A DNA stretch of 6,886 nucleotides, taken from Woeseiaceae bacterium (GTDB lineage: Bacteria; Pseudomonadota; Gammaproteobacteria; Steroidobacterales; Woeseiaceae). The number at the start of each line of letters is the position of its first letter. Position 1 is the stretch's first letter. Made by a program: the position numbers and the translations under genes. Below the pieces are notes generated by a model that worked only from the letters and a program-made list of their open reading frames with translations, was not told the origin of the DNA and searched no databases. Location of the stretch: positions 1 through 6,886 of the forward strand of contig JALHUQ010000264.1 of the NCBI GenBank assembly GCA_022866645.1, given 5' to 3'. Below are positions 1 through 6,370 of the stretch, piece after piece.

Positions 1-1
1 T

Positions 2-328
2 ATGGACATGGATCTTGTTGAAGCCGCCCAGGATCTTGGCGCATCACGTGCCCGTGCTTTCTGGGATATCACCTGGCCGCTAGCCAAACCCGGTACCATC
101 GCCGGGTGTTTGCTCGTCTTCATACCCGCCATGGGCGAGTACGTGACTCCCTACTTGCTCGGCGGCCCTGACTCCTTGTTCATCGGTCGCGTTCTTTTTG
201 ATGAGTTCTTCAACAACCGGGACTGGCCATTGGCCTCGGCGGTCGCTGTCGTTCTTTTGCTGCTACTCATCGTGCCAATTGTGTTCTTGCAACGTGCGCA
301 GGCTCGAGATGAGGACCTGGCCGCATGA
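2..328 (+). CDS. PotH-like ABC transporter permease, C-terminal part (5' end outside window)
   Basis: This is the last 108 codons of an inner-membrane permease for a polyamine-type ABC importer. The visible part opens inside the cytoplasmic EAA loop (VEAAQDLG at residues 6-13, followed by the ITWPLAKPG stretch), which contacts the ATPase subunit. Then come a hydrophobic segment with the MGEYVTPYLLGGP sequence, characteristic of PotB/PotH proteins, a short loop, and a last membrane helix around residues 78-95. Family members are about 280-300 residues, so roughly 60% of the gene lies upstream. The ATG at position 2 is internal, not the real start. The stop overlaps the start of the next permease by ATGA, so the two are translationally coupled and should form a heterodimeric channel. 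The ATPase and binding-protein genes are presumably upstream. Close relatives also import spermidine, putrescine or other cationic amines, so the substrate is open. Confidence 0.88.
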   Translation: MDMDLVEAAQDLGASRARAFWDITWPLAKPGTIAGCLLVFIPAMGEYVTPYLLGGPDSLFIGRVLFDEFFNNRDWPLASAVAVVLLLLLIVPIVFLQRAQARDEDLAA

Positions 329-1125
329 AGGCGCAGTCGCGATTCATCTTGTCCGTGCTGTCGTTTGGCTACGCGTTCCTGTACATACCGCTAATTTCAG
401 TCGTTTTCTACTCATTCAACGCCTCGCGATTAGCAACGGTATGGGGCGGGTTTTCCACGCGTTGGTACGGAGCATTGTTCGAAAACGAACAAGTGCTTGA
501 CGCCTTGTACCTGAGTCTGGAGATCGCCATCACTTCGGCAACGCTCGCTACCATACTCGGAACAATGTCTGGCTTCGTTCTGGCTCGCTTCGGTCGATTC
601 AAAGGTCGCACTTTTTTTTCCGCGATGGTTACGTCACCGATGGTCATGCCGGAGGTCATCACCGGCTTGTCACTGCTACTCCTGTTCGTAACGTTGCAGC
701 AATTGATCGGCTGGCCAGGGCAACGCGGATTCTCGACAATCACGATTGCACACACGACATTTTCGCTGGCCTACGTCGCGATCATTGTCCAATCGCGACT
801 GGTCGCAATGGATGAGTCTCTTGAAGAGGCGGCTATGGATCTCGGCGGTCGGCCGTTGCGCGTTGTATTCGACATCACGCTGCCGCTGATTGCGCCCGCA
901 ATGGTTGCCGGATGGCTGTTGTCGTTTACTTTATCGCTCGACGACCTGGTTATCGCCAGCTTCGTGTCCGGTCCGGGAAGTACAACATTGCCAATGTATA
1001 TTTTTTCGAAAGTGAAGCTCGGCGTGTCACCCGACATCAACGCGTTGGCATCGATTATCATCGCCGTTGTTAGTCTCGGCGTGGCTCTCGCCTGGATCGT
1101 GACACGGCGTTCTTCGAAATCCTAG
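325..1125 (+). CDS. PotI-like ABC transporter permease
   Basis: This is a complete 266-residue inner-membrane permease, the partner of the PotH-like protein just upstream and of normal length for PotC/PotI. About six membrane helices can be read, near residues 8-30, 62-86, 99-125, 138-158, 180-205 and 238-259. The periplasmic stretch after helix 1 (SFN at 30-32, then WGGFSTRWY at 40-48) is typical of PotI. The EAA loop is at 166-185 (EEAAMDLGG, then FDITLPLIAP), the docking site for the ATPase. The ATG overlaps the upstream stop as ATGA, and GAGGA at 311-315 can serve as ribosome binding site. A run of eight T at 612-619 does not break the frame. It ends 9 bp from the stop of the convergent oxygenase gene. 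Family assignment is firm; the polyamine substrate is inferred from similarity only. Confidence 0.88.
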   Translation: MKAQSRFILSVLSFGYAFLYIPLISVVFYSFNASRLATVWGGFSTRWYGALFENEQVLDALYLSLEIAITSATLATILGTMSGFVLARFGRFKGRTFFSAMVTSPMVMPEVITGLSLLLLFVTLQQLIGWPGQRGFSTITIAHTTFSLAYVAIIVQSRLVAMDESLEEAAMDLGGRPLRVVFDITLPLIAPAMVAGWLLSFTLSLDDLVIASFVSGPGSTTLPMYIFSKVKLGVSPDINALASIIIAVVSLGVALAWIVTRRSSKS

Positions 1126-1134
1126 ATTTGCGGA

Positions 1135-2355
1135 CTAAGGCCGCTGCAGCTCTGCCAGAATCCACTCGACGTAACGCCGTTCAAGTCGTTCCATTCCAGA
1201 AAATGGTCCGGGCTCATAGTATTTCGAATGCACACCCTTCGAATTATTGACGACGATCTCTTTATCCGCCGCTGTCGTTACGTCCCAAAGCCAGATTAGC
1301 TCGTCCCGATCGTAGTCTTTCCCTTCTACAGCATCACCGCGAACCAACCAGTAGACTTCACAGTTGGAATTATTGTGGTCCACCGGCGTAAACACATAAC
1401 AGACGACGTGATCATTGTAGGCAAGAAGAAAGGAAAACGGACCGAACGACAAATCCGCGTGTCCGCCGTCGTAACCTTTGATGTCGCCAAGTAATGGAGC
1501 AACGGCCTTACCATCCCTGCTGCCGGTATCGTATTTGTTGAACATCGCTGTGCGCCCGTAGCCGAACCCGATTTCACCTGGCCTGGCCTCTGTATCGACA
1601 TGATCGATATCGATGTCCTTAATACCGCAAGCGGCCATTCGCTCGTACATGTGCCCTGATGCGCGTTCGCGCTTTTCGCGGTCGAGCATCATCGTGTGCA
1701 TCAACGCGTATTCCGGATGAGCCGTCGCGCAGTGATAACACTCCTGATAATTCTCGATTAGGAGCTTCCAGTTGGCGGGGATCGGATAACTTTTTTGTGC
1801 TGCGACTTTCAGATTTTTGAAGTCGTACATGCCCATGGGTTCTTCGAGGTCACGTATCGCCCCCTCGAGCGAAGGCGGATTGTCATCGAAACAGATCAGC
1901 ACCAGACCATGAATTTCGCCCACCGACACTGACTTCAGTCCGTGTTGCGACTTGTCAAAACCTTCGTTCATGTTACGGGCGGCCGTCAGATTGCCGTCGA
2001 GGTCATACATCCAGCCATGATACGGACATTGAAACTTATCGACATGGCCATGTTGTTCGAGACAAACCAGAGAACCGCGATGACGGCAAACGTTTGCGAA
2101 ACCCTTTAGCTCGCCGTCATTGCCGCGAACAATAATCGCAGACTCCTGACCAACATTCAGAACCTTGAAGTCGCCTGGTTCCGGCACAGACGAAACATGA
2201 CCCGCAAGTATCCAGTTTCGATTTACGATCTTTTCAATTTCACGATCGTAAATCTCGGGGTCGGTATAGAATCGCTGATCGAGAGAATGACCTGGTTTTT
2301 GACTAGCGATCAATTCCGCAATGGACCGCCCGTCGCTTTTCATGACGGCACTCAT
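1135..2355 (-). CDS. Rieske non-heme iron oxygenase alpha subunit (quaternary-ammonium oxygenase type)
   Basis: This 406-residue cytoplasmic oxygenase component hydroxylates its substrate using electrons from a separate reductase, which is not in this window. The N-terminal Rieske domain binds a [2Fe-2S] cluster through Cys90-x-His92 and Cys110-x2-His113 (CRHRG and CPYHGW). The catalytic domain has the mononuclear iron site NYQECYHCATAH, with His208 and His213 as ligands and Asp364 in the TTAADKEI segment as the likely third. Glu205 stands where ring-hydroxylating dioxygenases have the bridging Asp. This Glu is known from carnitine monooxygenase CntA and the choline monooxygenase/GbcA branch, so an N-methylated or other amine is more likely than an aromatic ring. 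I chose the ATG at 2355, with a weak GGA 9 nt upstream. TTG at 2388 (+11 residues) and ATG at 2343 are alternatives. It is divergent from the decarboxylase gene and convergent with the permease gene. The exact substrate is unknown. Confidence 0.85.
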   Translation of the reverse strand: MSAVMKSDGRSIAELIASQKPGHSLDQRFYTDPEIYDREIEKIVNRNWILAGHVSSVPEPGDFKVLNVGQESAIIVRGNDGELKGFANVCRHRGSLVCLEQHGHVDKFQCPYHGWMYDLDGNLTAARNMNEGFDKSQHGLKSVSVGEIHGLVLICFDDNPPSLEGAIRDLEEPMGMYDFKNLKVAAQKSYPIPANWKLLIENYQECYHCATAHPEYALMHTMMLDREKRERASGHMYERMAACGIKDIDIDHVDTEARPGEIGFGYGRTAMFNKYDTGSRDGKAVAPLLGDIKGYDGGHADLSFGPFSFLLAYNDHVVCYVFTPVDHNNSNCEVYWLVRGDAVEGKDYDRDELIWLWDVTTAADKEIVVNNSKGVHSKYYEPGPFSGMERLERRYVEWILAELQRP

Positions 2356-2505
2356 TATTTCTATTCCACAATATGAAACGTTATTCAACAGGAATTGTTA
2401 CGATATCACAGCACAGGGTCACGACGAGATTCGGGAATTTATATGTGCCGCGAAGGCCAAAACGACGATGGTTTATCCCGGCCGCAACGTTTTAAGAAAC
2501 GATCT
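2356..2505. promoter_or_regulatory. Divergent intergenic region with presumed promoters for oxygenase and decarboxylase
   Basis: About 150 bp separate the two divergent starts, so promoters for both genes must lie here or just inside the genes. The region is visibly more AT-rich than its flanks. I see no convincing -35/-10 pair: TTATAT at 2439-2444 is a possible -10 toward the decarboxylase, but there is no good -35 at the right distance. AACA-5 nt-TGTT at 2387-2399 is a short imperfect dyad that could be an operator. The decarboxylase reading frame stays open upstream to TTG 2395, so part of this region could encode an N-terminal extension. Confidence 0.35.
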
Positions 2506-3654
2506 ATGACAGAAATCTACAAAAACGTGGAAGAACTGCTGCTTGCTACCAACCCGCAGTCCCCGGTGTATTGTATCTATCCGCACGTATATCGGGACTC
2601 GACCCGGCATTTTCTGCAAGGGTTTCCTGGTCGCGTCCTGTACGCTGTAAAAGCCAACAATCATCCAGCCGTTCTGAAACAAATCTATGACGCGGGCGTA
2701 CGGAACTTTGATTGTGCGTCGCTTCCTGAGATCGAACTCGTCAGCAAGACCTGCCCGGACTCTACGATGTATTACATGAATCCGGCGCGACTTGACGGGC
2801 ACGCGCGTCGCGCACAAACGGAACACGGGGTTCGGCACTTCGTGGTGGATCATCACAGCGGCCTCGCTCCACTCATTCAGGAGATCGATCCAAAGAATTC
2901 CGTCATTTTCGCTCGCATGGCTGTATCGCACGTCTCGGCAATGGAAAATCTGTCCGCAAAATTCGGTGCGAAACCCGAAAATGTTCCGGCGCTATTGATG
3001 GAAATCTTCAAGACCGGGGCTGAACCTGCTCTGGCCTTCAATGTCGGCACCGGGGTCAAGGACCCCGAGGCGTATGTCTATTCCTTGGGTATCGCAAACG
3101 AAGCGCTGTCGAATTTGCCGTTCAAAGTGCGATTGCTGGATATCGGAGGCGGGTTCCCCAGGCCCTATCCCGGGTACAAAGTGCCGAAGCTGGATGACTA
3201 CTTTTCCCACATACGGTCAGCCAGTGCGGCCTTGCCGCTGGCTAAGAATGGCGAGCTGCTGGCGGAACCGGGCCGCGCGTTAAGTGCTCCGGGTTTGTCC
3301 GCAGTCACTCGCGTCTTATTGCGCAAGACGGACCGTGTTTATCTGAACGACGGCATGTATGGCGTGTTTTGGGAGCTGCGCTTTAAAGGTCATCGGCGTT
3401 ACCCCTGCCGAGTCTTTCGCAATGGCTTGCCGCTAGTCGGTGAGACGAGATCTTTTCGATTATTTGGCCCAACCTGCGATTCCTCGGACGAGCTGCCGGG
3501 GCGAGTCGAGCTGCCAGTAGCCATTGACGTCGGCGATCACATCGAGTTCGGAGCCATTGGCGCCTACAGCCTTAGTGGCCGGACAAACTTCAACGGGTTC
3601 TACAGCGACAATGTCATTTCTATCGGAGATGAAGGCGCCAGGCCTCCACAGTAG
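2506..3654 (+). CDS. Fold-type III PLP-dependent decarboxylase, ornithine decarboxylase family (substrate uncertain)
   Basis: This 382-residue cytoplasmic enzyme of the ODC/DAP decarboxylase family has an alanine-racemase-like TIM barrel followed by a beta domain; family members act as dimers. Lys49 in YAVKANN is the PLP Schiff-base lysine. FDCAS (68-72), LSAKFG (149-154), the phosphate loop GGGFP (214-218), EPGR (254-257), the CDSSDE motif with Cys324 and Asp325, and GAYS plus FNGF near 352-365 all match the family in order. Two positions deviate. The PLP-stacking His of the FHVGSG motif is Asn179 (FNVGTG). The residue matching T. brucei ODC Asp332 appears to be Lys294. A plain ornithine or lysine decarboxylase is therefore doubtful. 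I chose ATG 2506 because family similarity begins just after it. The frame is open back to TTG 2395 and ATG 2443, but that leader is basic and resembles nothing I know. The Pot-type permeases nearby suggest an amine pathway. Confidence 0.82.
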   Translation: MTEIYKNVEELLLATNPQSPVYCIYPHVYRDSTRHFLQGFPGRVLYAVKANNHPAVLKQIYDAGVRNFDCASLPEIELVSKTCPDSTMYYMNPARLDGHARRAQTEHGVRHFVVDHHSGLAPLIQEIDPKNSVIFARMAVSHVSAMENLSAKFGAKPENVPALLMEIFKTGAEPALAFNVGTGVKDPEAYVYSLGIANEALSNLPFKVRLLDIGGGFPRPYPGYKVPKLDDYFSHIRSASAALPLAKNGELLAEPGRALSAPGLSAVTRVLLRKTDRVYLNDGMYGVFWELRFKGHRRYPCRVFRNGLPLVGETRSFRLFGPTCDSSDELPGRVELPVAIDVGDHIEFGAIGAYSLSGRTNFNGFYSDNVISIGDEGARPPQ

Positions 3655-3678
3655 TCAATCGCTGCCCTTCGGGAGGCC
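3641..3678 (+). terminator. Weak inverted repeat at the end of the decarboxylase gene
   Basis: GGCCTCC at 3641-3647 and GGAGGCC at 3672-3678 are perfect 7-bp inverted repeats around a 24-nt loop that contains the stop codon. No T-tract follows, so this is not a typical intrinsic terminator. It could slow the polymerase or protect the mRNA end, or be chance. I mark it because no better terminator separates the decarboxylase from the signalling operon. Confidence 0.2.
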
Positions 3679-3742
3679 CCGACAACGGCGAATCCGGGAT
3701 ATACTCATGCAGAATCTGCCGCAGCACATAACAATAATACTT

Positions 3743-3747
3743 GGGGA
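3743..3747 (+). promoter_or_regulatory. Ribosome binding site deciding the cyclase start
   Basis: GGGGA lies 5 nt before the ATG at 3753 and overlaps the alternative TTG start at 3741, which has no such site at a proper distance. This favours the ATG. The operon promoter should lie in 3655-3740. TATACT at 3700-3705 could be a -10, but no -35 matches it. Confidence 0.5.
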
Positions 3748-3752
3748 TAACT

Positions 3753-4406
3753 ATGGCGGGGTCTTCGCAAAAGGCGCTATTAGCCGGACACGCTGAATTT
3801 GATGCGCTCATCGCAGCGATGTCAGACGAGCGCGATGCCGAAAAAATGGAGGCAATTCGCGTCCGGATTTGGGACCAGTTCGGCACTGAGGGTGCTGCGT
3901 TTATCTCAGATATGGCGAGTTTTTCAAGCACGTCTCGAAAGCTTGGCGTGAGTCATTTCTTGAAGATGATTCATCGGGCAAGGCTGATCATTGAACCCAT
4001 CATCGAAAGTAATGGCGGTACGTTGCTGAAATTCGATGCGGATAACTGCTACGCCTATTTCGAGAAAACCGATGATGCCATCCGAGCCAGCTTCGAAGTC
4101 AATGCCGCGATATTCGCGGCGAACGATAACTTCGATCTTTCGGAACAGATCTACCTGTCTGTCGGCATCGATTGCGGCCGCCTGTTATTGGTTGGCGACC
4201 GCGATTTTTTCGGCGACCCTGTTAACACCGCATCCAAACTCGGCGAGGATCTGGCGGTTCGTGCCGAAGTGCTGATTACTGAGCGCGCGCTCGAGCAATC
4301 GAAATTCAAGCCGCCAGAGCAAGCCGAACGCATGGTTGCACGCATATCCGAAATCGAGATCAAGTATGTGCGGTTACCAATGACCGAGGTCTCGTCCATT
4401 CGATGA
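3753..4406 (+). CDS. Class III adenylate/guanylate cyclase domain protein
   Basis: This 217-residue soluble protein is essentially one class III cyclase homology domain, expected to make a cyclic nucleotide (probably cAMP) as a dimer. A short charged helical N-terminus (about 1-45) precedes it, with no membrane segment or signal peptide. Compared with mammalian adenylyl cyclase, the two metal Asp are Asp53 (ISDMASFS) and Asp97 (KFDAD). Adenine-selecting residues are Lys93 and Asp151, and the catalytic Asn is Asn158 (GDPVNTASK). The transition-state Arg four residues after the Asn is replaced by Lys162. Other oddities are the divergent KFDADNCYAYF in place of the usual KxxGD core and a C-terminus without further domains. 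Activity is thus plausible but could be reduced, or the protein could act as a nucleotide sensor. Its stop overlaps the start of the phosphatase gene by ATGA, tying it to the partner-switch operon. Confidence 0.82.
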   Translation: MAGSSQKALLAGHAEFDALIAAMSDERDAEKMEAIRVRIWDQFGTEGAAFISDMASFSSTSRKLGVSHFLKMIHRARLIIEPIIESNGGTLLKFDADNCYAYFEKTDDAIRASFEVNAAIFAANDNFDLSEQIYLSVGIDCGRLLLVGDRDFFGDPVNTASKLGEDLAVRAEVLITERALEQSKFKPPEQAERMVARISEIEIKYVRLPMTEVSSIR

Positions 4407-5659
4407 ACTCCCCGGCCAGCAGCCATGCAGCTCTGCGGCAGATACTCGAGGTCACTCGGAAACTCGCAGCACCATTCGATCTCGACACGATGTTGACTGA
4501 GGTGGTCAACGCATCCCGCGAGATCCTCAACGCCGACCGCGGCACCGTATTTCTTTACGACGACATGACCGATGAGCTCGTTGTCAAAGTCGGGACAGGC
4601 CTGCAGGATGTGCGGATTCCCGCAAACAAGGGCATCGTTGGCGAATCGGCGCAGACGCGACAACTTATCAACGTGCCGGACTGCTATGCAGACGACCGCT
4701 TCAATCGCGCTATTGATAAGCAGACCGGTTACAAGTCCCGGTGCATGCTGACCATTCCATTGATCGGTTATGAGGAATCGTTGATAGGCGTACTACAGAT
4801 CCTTAACAAGAACAGTGGCGTCTTCGACGACGAGGATGAATACGTTGGTCAGGCGCTGGCGGCACAAGCGGCGGTTGTCATCCATCGAGCGAAGCTTACT
4901 GAGGCGATTATCGCTGCAGAGCGTTTGGACCGCGAAATATCGGTCGCACGTGACGTTCAAATTGGGACCCTGCCGAAAGGAATGCCGGTCATTGAAGGCT
5001 ACGGCTTTGGCGGTGCTTTTCAGCCCACTGATCAGACGGGTGGTGATCTCTACGACTTTGTGCCCATGGACAACGGTCGAGTGTTTCTCCTAATGGGTGA
5101 CGCTACCGGCCATGGCATTGGTCCGGCACTTTCAGCAACGCAAGTTCGGGCAATGCTGCGAGTAGCTTTAAGACTGGGGTCGAGCCTCGGCGACGCGTTC
5201 GTACACATCAATGATCAACTTTGTGACGACCTTCCCGATGATCGTTTCGTTACGGGCTTTTTTGGCGTACTGGACGGCAACACCAACACCGTGGACTTTC
5301 ACTCTGGCGGTCAGGGTCCAATTATGCATTTTCATGCTGCGAGCGGTGAATTTGACTGGCACCCGGCGACGACCTTTCCGCTTGGCTACATGCCACAGAC
5401 GAATCTAGCGCCACCGCTTACGGCGAACATGCAGCCTGGCGACGTACTGGGGCTAATTTCCGACGGCATTTACGAATACGAAAACGAATCCGGTGAGCAA
5501 TTTGGGCAGGCTCGGGTGGCCGAAATCGTCGCGGGCAATCATGACCAGACTGCACAACACATGGTCAACGAAATGTTGCGGGCTGTCAGAGATCACGGCG
5601 GCGCGGCGCCTCAAGCAGACGATATAACGATCGTAGTAGCAAAGAGACTTAACGAATAG
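4403..5659 (+). CDS. GAF domain-SpoIIE/RsbU-type PP2C serine phosphatase
   Basis: This 418-residue soluble protein is the input phosphatase of a partner switch. A GAF domain spans about residues 24-162, a helical linker with AERLDREISVARDVQ spans about 163-187, and a SpoIIE-type PP2C domain covers about 195-416. Metal-binding Asp are visible in GGDLYD (Asp215), GDATGHG (Asp233), SDGIYE (Asp354) and ADDITIVV (Asp407), so it should be an active Mn/Mg-dependent phosphatase. The expected substrate is the phosphorylated STAS protein encoded two genes downstream. The GAF domain contains NKNSGVFDDEDE (135-146), an exact NKXnFX3DE motif known from cyclic-nucleotide-binding GAF domains of phosphodiesterases and cyanobacterial CyaB cyclases, though similar strings occur in other GAF domains. 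The start overlaps the cyclase stop (ATGA), with a weak GAGGT at 4386-4390. The GAF ligand is inferred; the phosphatase call is firm. Confidence 0.92.
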   Translation: MNSPASSHAALRQILEVTRKLAAPFDLDTMLTEVVNASREILNADRGTVFLYDDMTDELVVKVGTGLQDVRIPANKGIVGESAQTRQLINVPDCYADDRFNRAIDKQTGYKSRCMLTIPLIGYEESLIGVLQILNKNSGVFDDEDEYVGQALAAQAAVVIHRAKLTEAIIAAERLDREISVARDVQIGTLPKGMPVIEGYGFGGAFQPTDQTGGDLYDFVPMDNGRVFLLMGDATGHGIGPALSATQVRAMLRVALRLGSSLGDAFVHINDQLCDDLPDDRFVTGFFGVLDGNTNTVDFHSGGQGPIMHFHAASGEFDWHPATTFPLGYMPQTNLAPPLTANMQPGDVLGLISDGIYEYENESGEQFGQARVAEIVAGNHDQTAQHMVNEMLRAVRDHGGAAPQADDITIVVAKRLNE

Positions 5660-5667
5660 CGACGGGC

Positions 5668-6078
5668 ATGACCATGGAACGAGCATTCGCACGAAGTAAC
5701 GACTCGCTAACCGCGATTTACGAATTTGCGGAGGAGATCCTCTCTAAGAATGCTGTAGGCGACGCCGCTTGTTACTCGGTCCATCTGGCGCTCGAAGAAC
5801 TGTTCGTCAATATGGTCAAGTACAACCCGGACGTGGACAGCGATATCGATGTCGGCGTCGCCATCATCGAAGATAAGGTGACAGTGACCTTAACTGAGTA
5901 CGGCGTGCCTGAATTTGACGTAACGGCGCCGCGAAACGTTGATATCAATGCGCCGCTTGCGGAGCGCACCCCCGGCGGGCTCGGCGTTTACCTCATACAG
6001 AACCTGGCGGATTCGCTCGAATACGAGTACGGCGATGGCCGAAGTAGAGTAATCTTTACAAAGGAATCAGGGGTTTAG
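5668..6078 (+). CDS. RsbW/SpoIIAB-like anti-sigma factor and serine kinase (HATPase_c_2)
   Basis: This 136-residue Bergerat-fold ATPase is the kinase and sequestering arm of a partner switch. It is expected to phosphorylate the STAS protein encoded next and to bind a sigma factor or another target. The N box is LALEELFVN, with Glu44 (catalytic base) and Asn48 (Mg ligand) in the SpoIIAB spacing. The G2 box is GGLG at 103-106, followed by YLIQNLADSLEYEY and RSRVIF, typical of the family. In the G1 box, YGVPEFD, the usual Asp is Glu77, which may alter adenine binding. Length is normal. It begins 8 bp after the phosphatase stop. ATG 5674 is an alternative start, better spaced from GGG at 5664-5666; the difference is two residues. 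No sigma-B/F-type gene is visible, so its target is unknown; the ECF sigma gene downstream is a candidate. Confidence 0.88.
   Translation: MTMERAFARSNDSLTAIYEFAEEILSKNAVGDAACYSVHLALEELFVNMVKYNPDVDSDIDVGVAIIEDKVTVTLTEYGVPEFDVTAPRNVDINAPLAERTPGGLGVYLIQNLADSLEYEYGDGRSRVIFTKESGV
6069..6073 (+). promoter_or_regulatory. Ribosome binding site of the STAS gene
   Basis: AGGGG lies 6 nt before the ATG at 6080 and inside the last codons of the kinase gene. It is the strongest ribosome binding site in the operon, which would suit production of the antagonist in excess of the kinase. Confidence 0.6.
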
Positions 6079-6079
6079 A

Positions 6080-6370
6080 ATGTTCGATATTCAATATGGC
6101 GATGATGGAAAGATCGTCTGCATTGGGCGCCTGGATGCGTCTCAGTGCGAAAAGGGCCAAGCATTCATGGACGATATTGCCAAATCCAGCACACTGGATT
6201 TCGCAAATCTGGATTACATCTCAAGTGCCGGTCTGGGTATACTGCTTAAGACGCAAAAAAGGCTGGCGGAGAGCGGTGCCGCACTCAGAATAATCAACGT
6301 CAACAAGCACATACACGACGTTTTCCATTACTCCGGCTTTCACGCGATTTTCGACATCGAAGCAAAATAA
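6080..6370 (+). CDS. STAS domain anti-sigma factor antagonist (SpoIIAA/RsbV-like)
   Basis: This 96-residue single-domain STAS protein is the switch element. When unphosphorylated it binds the RsbW-like kinase and releases the kinase's other partner; the kinase phosphorylates it and the SpoIIE phosphatase resets it. The diagnostic segment is LDYISSAGLGILL (44-56), at the loop before helix 2 where SpoIIAA-type proteins carry the phosphorylated Ser. Ser48 or Ser49 is the expected site. Aligned on the Gly-Leu, the residue matching SpoIIAA Ser58 is Ala50, so the exact serine is uncertain, but ISSAGL is common in this family. The C-terminal part (LRIINVNKHIHDVFHYSGF) fits the STAS fold. It starts 1 bp after the kinase stop, with a strong ribosome binding site. 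The end is marked by three consecutive in-frame TAA codons (6368-6376). Confidence 0.92.
   Translation: MFDIQYGDDGKIVCIGRLDASQCEKGQAFMDDIAKSSTLDFANLDYISSAGLGILLKTQKRLAESGAALRIINVNKHIHDVFHYSGFHAIFDIEAK

Noticed and set aside
612..619. Run of eight T in the PotI-like gene, as a possible frameshift or terminator
   Set aside because: The reading frame is intact on both sides and there is no GC-rich hairpin before the run.
2321..2509. 62-codon + strand open frame across the divergent region
   Set aside because: It overlaps the N-terminus of the oxygenase in antisense and ends at the decarboxylase start; no ribosome binding site or family resemblance.
2473..2931. 152-codon open frame on the - strand
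   Set aside because: It lies antisense inside the decarboxylase gene, whose conserved motifs fix the coding strand, and its product resembles no family I know.
3696..3705. GGGATATACT as a promoter of the signalling operon, possibly sigma-B-like
   Set aside because: TATACT resembles a -10, but I find neither a -35 nor a sigma-B-type upstream element at the proper spacing.
3620..3931. 103-codon open frame on the - strand across the decarboxylase-cyclase gap
   Set aside because: It overlaps two supported genes in antisense, shows no recognisable domain, and is low-complexity Ser/Ala-rich.
4151..4663. 170-codon open frame on the - strand
   Set aside because: It runs antisense across the cyclase/phosphatase junction, where both + strand proteins carry conserved catalytic residues.
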